From Sphingobium estronivorans (GTDB taxonomy: Bacteria > Pseudomonadota > Alphaproteobacteria > Sphingomonadales > Sphingomonadaceae), in contig NZ_LFCT01000004.1 in NCBI RefSeq assembly GCF_008692605.1, forward strand, positions 160,834 through 224,833: a stretch of DNA of 64,000 bases, read 5' to 3'. The notes beneath the pieces were generated by a model. That model worked only from the letters and a program-made list of their open reading frames with translations. It was not told the DNA's origin and did not search any database. The position numbers and the translations under genes were made by a program. The number at the start of each line of letters is the position of its first letter. Position 1 is the stretch's first letter. Positions 61,910 through 64,000 of the stretch are shown here, piece after piece.

Positions 61910-62911
61910 GTGAGCGTCGACGGAACCATCTCCATCCATATCAATGGTGAGCATCGCCGCGTGCGCGACGGTCTGACGCTGGCCGAGCTGGCCAGCGAAC
62001 TGGGCTTCGCACCCGAAAAGGTGGCGGTGGAGCGCAATCTGGAGGTGGTGCCGCGCTCGACCCTGGCCCATGTGTGCGTCGAGGATGGCGATGAGCTGGA
62101 GATCGTGCATTTTGTTGGAGGCGGCGACGTGTCGGCGGTCGATGCGGACAGCTGGACCGTGGCGGGCAAGACCTTCCGCTCGCGGCTGATCGTCGGCACC
62201 GGCAAGTACAGGGATTTCGAGCAGAATGCGGCGGCGGTCGCGGCTTCGGGGGCGGAAATCGTCACCGTGGCGGTGCGGCGCGTCAATGTGTCGGACCCCA
62301 AGGCGCCGATGTTGACCGATTTCATCGATCCGAAGAAGATCACCTACCTGCCCAATACGGCGGGCTGCTATACTGGCGAGGAGGCGATCCGCACGCTGCG
62401 GCTGGCGCGTGAGGCGGGCGGCTGGGATCTGGTGAAGCTGGAGGTGCTGGGCGAGGCGCGGACGCTCTATCCCGACATGGTGGAGACGCTGCGGGCGACC
62501 GAGATTCTGGCCAAGGAAGGCTTCAAGCCGATGGTCTATTGCGTCGACGATCCGATTGCGGCCAAGCGGCTGGAGGATGTGGGCGCGGTGGCGATCATGC
62601 CGCTGGGCGCGCCGATCGGGTCGGGGCTGGGCATCCAGAATCGCGTGACCATCCGGCTGATCGTGGAGGGCACCAAGCTGCCCGTGCTGGTCGATGCAGG
62701 CGTCGGCACCGCGTCGGAAGCGGCGCAGGCGATGGAACTGGGCTGCACCGGCGTCCTCATGAACACCGCCATTGCCGAGGCGAAGGACCCGGTGCTGATG
62801 GCCGCCGCGATGAAGGCGGGGGTCGAAGCGGGCCGCATGGCCTATCGCGCCGGGCGGATGGGCAAGCGCATGTATGCCGATCCGTCGAGCCCGCTGGCAG
62901 GATTGATCTGA
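61910..62911 (+). CDS. Sulfur carrier ThiS fused to thiazole synthase ThiG
   Basis: A 333-residue fusion for thiamine thiazole synthesis. Residues 1-67 are ThiS-like ([71 protein letters not shown]), ending in the GG that normally forms the thiocarboxylate. Residues 75-333 are ThiG, with [17 protein letters not shown], the Schiff-base lysine region [17 protein letters not shown] and [34 protein letters not shown]. The start is GTG 61910, eight bases after AAGGAAGG. No thiC, thiE or thiO is in the window. Confidence 0.93.
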   Translation: MSVDGTISIHINGEHRRVRDGLTLAELASELGFAPEKVAVERNLEVVPRSTLAHVCVEDGDELEIVHFVGGGDVSAVDADSWTVAGKTFRSRLIVGTGKYRDFEQNAAAVAASGAEIVTVAVRRVNVSDPKAPMLTDFIDPKKITYLPNTAGCYTGEEAIRTLRLAREAGGWDLVKLEVLGEARTLYPDMVETLRATEILAKEGFKPMVYCVDDPIAAKRLEDVGAVAIMPLGAPIGSGLGIQNRVTIRLIVEGTKLPVLVDAGVGTASEAAQAMELGCTGVLMNTAIAEAKDPVLMAAAMKAGVEAGRMAYRAGRMGKRMYADPSSPLAGLI

Positions 62912-62992
62912 GATTTTCGCCATCGCAGCAAATTGACCGCCTTCAGGCTTGTCCCTATTCCTTGGGGCAGTTTTGGAAGAGGAGGACAAGCG

Positions 62993-63703
62993 ATGGCGAA
63001 CAAGCTCTACCCCGATGCTGCATCCGCGTTGGAGGGCCTTCTCTTCGACGGCATGCATCTGTGCGCGGGCGGTTTCGGCCTTTGCGGCATTCCCGAGCGG
63101 CTGATCGACGCGATCCGGGATGCGGGCGTGAAGGATCTGACCATCGCCTCCAACAATGCCGGGATCGACGGCGAGGGGCTGGGCAAGCTGCTGCGCACCC
63201 GGCAGGTGAAGAAGATGATCTCCTCCTATGTCGGCGAGAACAAGGAATTCGAGCGGCAATATCTGGCGGGAGAGCTGGAGGTCGAATTCTGCCCGCAGGG
63301 CACGCTGGCCGAGCGGTGCCGGGCCGGCGGCGCGGGGATTCCGGGCTTCTACACCAAGACGGGCGTCGGCACCGCCGTGGCCGAGGGCAAGGAGGTCAAG
63401 ACTTTCGACGGGCAGGACTATATCCTGGAGCGCGGGATTTTCGCGGACGTGGCGATCGTCAAGGGCTGGAAGGCCGATGAGAGCGGCAATCTGATCTTCC
63501 GCAAGACCGCGCGCAACTTCAACCAGCCGATGGCGACGGCGGCCAGGATCTGCGTCGCCGAAGTCGAGGAAATCGTGCCGACGGGCAGCCTCGATCCCGA
63601 TGCGATCCACCTGCCCGGCATTTATGTGAAGCGCATGATCATAGGCGCGCCCTATGACAAGAAGATCGAATTCCGCACCGTTCGCCAGAGGGAGACCGCA
63701 TAA
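62993..63703 (+). CDS. 3-oxoacid CoA-transferase subunit A
   Basis: The 236-residue alpha subunit of an SCOT-type CoA transferase that moves CoA between succinate and acetoacetate or a similar oxoacid. [21 protein letters not shown] and [33 protein letters not shown] are family hallmarks, with the GxGGFxxxGxP CoA-binding loop. It follows a GGAGGACAAG ribosome site. The stop overlaps the subunit B start (TAATG). Succinyl-CoA:acetoacetate specificity is likely for this subtype but not proven. Confidence 0.92.
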   Translation: MANKLYPDAASALEGLLFDGMHLCAGGFGLCGIPERLIDAIRDAGVKDLTIASNNAGIDGEGLGKLLRTRQVKKMISSYVGENKEFERQYLAGELEVEFCPQGTLAERCRAGGAGIPGFYTKTGVGTAVAEGKEVKTFDGQDYILERGIFADVAIVKGWKADESGNLIFRKTARNFNQPMATAARICVAEVEEIVPTGSLDPDAIHLPGIYVKRMIIGAPYDKKIEFRTVRQRETA

Positions 63704-64000
63704 TGGCCCAGGAAACCAAAGGCTGGACCCGTGACGAGATGGCCGCGCGCGCGGCGAAGGAACTGCAGGACGGTTTCTATGTGAACTTGGGCATCGGCAT
63801 TCCGACGCTGGTGGCGAACCATATCCCTGCGGGCGTGGAAGTGACGCTCCAGTCGGAGAATGGCATGCTGGGCATCGGCCCCTTTCCCTATGCGGGCGAG
63901 GAAGATGCCGACCTCATCAATGCAGGCAAGCAGACGATCAGCGAACTGCCCAATTCGGCCTATTTCTCCAGCGCCGACAGCTTCGCGATGATCCGGGGCG
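63703..64000 (+). CDS. 3-oxoacid CoA-transferase subunit B (cut by right edge)
   Basis: The N-terminal 99 residues of the beta subunit. The sequence opens [77 protein letters not shown]. The glutamate in SENGMLG is the catalytic residue that forms the glutamyl-CoA intermediate. It is translationally coupled to subunit A. The remainder lies beyond the window. Confidence 0.93.
   Translation, partial: MAQETKGWTRDEMAARAAKELQDGFYVNLGIGIPTLVANHIPAGVEVTLQSENGMLGIGPFPYAGEEDADLINAGKQTISELPNSAYFSSADSFAMIRG

Noticed and set aside
1..64000. tRNA, rRNA, CRISPR or insertion sequences
   Set aside because: No cloverleaf, rRNA stretch, spaced direct repeats or transposase frame was recognised on either strand by reading; a tRNA search tool would settle small RNA genes.

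Overview
The window reads as a stretch of core chromosome from a GC-rich alphaproteobacterium, most likely a Sphingomonadaceae member close to Sphingobium/Sphingomonas. Supporting points are an NDUFA12-type complex I accessory protein, a DUF1476 ATP synthase zeta-type inhibitor, a GapR-like DUF2312 protein, a UrcA-family secreted protein, a class II DAHP synthase, a ThiS-ThiG fusion, and very high GC with tightly packed genes. The species call is inference from gene content, not from a marker gene comparison. About 77 protein genes are supported. I see no rRNA, tRNA, CRISPR array, prophage or insertion sequence.

Layout. 0-10 kb: the end of glutathione synthetase, DedA, XerC, a metallo-beta-lactamase fold hydrolase, quinolinate synthase NadA, an ArsR/SRPBCC regulator pair, NadC coupled to a secreted RNase T2, an orphan peptide-binding lipoprotein and a beta-helix protein. 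10-20 kb: small membrane proteins, an ScfR-type regulator divergent from isocitrate lyase, a GST, leuC-(37 aa peptide)-leuD, the zeta inhibitor, BolA and a monothiol glutaredoxin, then a BlaI/BlaR1-like pair. 20-30 kb: HemW, a CAP protein, RdgB and RNase PH, hrcA-grpE, a His/Gly-rich PadR regulator with DUF2218, RuvC, YebC, GapR and small conserved genes. 30-40 kb: pyruvate kinase, rpmJ plus a HAD hydrolase, a DUF4136-M14 peptidase pair, a dienelactone hydrolase, PrmA, a soluble chemoreceptor and sdhCDA (without sdhB). 40-53 kb: UrcA, Aat, a DUF2155/NDUFA12 pair, DUF192, RecX, a fatty acyl-AMP ligase, a GGDEF-EAL protein, ParA, DAHP synthase, a Rap1a/Tai-like protein, CysS, a BI-1 protein and a zinc-ribbon protein. 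53-64 kb: a bifunctional mannose-1-phosphate guanylyltransferase, PolA, a TonB-like protein, arsC-accC-accB-aroQ, thiSG and a CoA transferase operon cut by the right edge.

The genes are mostly housekeeping: central carbon (aceA, pyk, sdh, scoAB), amino acid and cofactor synthesis (leuCD, aroG, aroQ, nadA, nadC, thiSG), fatty acid initiation (accBC), repair (xerC, ruvC, recX, polA) and protein quality (hrcA, grpE, aat). The points most worth following are local: a 37-codon membrane peptide wedged between leuC and leuD by two stop-start overlaps; a 211 bp convergent antisense overlap between aat and a DUF2155 gene; a three-copy 30 bp repeat that duplicates the end of aceA; a PadR regulator with a His-rich, Gly/Phe/Arg-rich tail and paired palindromic operators; a BlaI/BlaR1 pair with visible operators but no penicillin-sensor domain; and an sdh operon that ends in a strong terminator before any sdhB.
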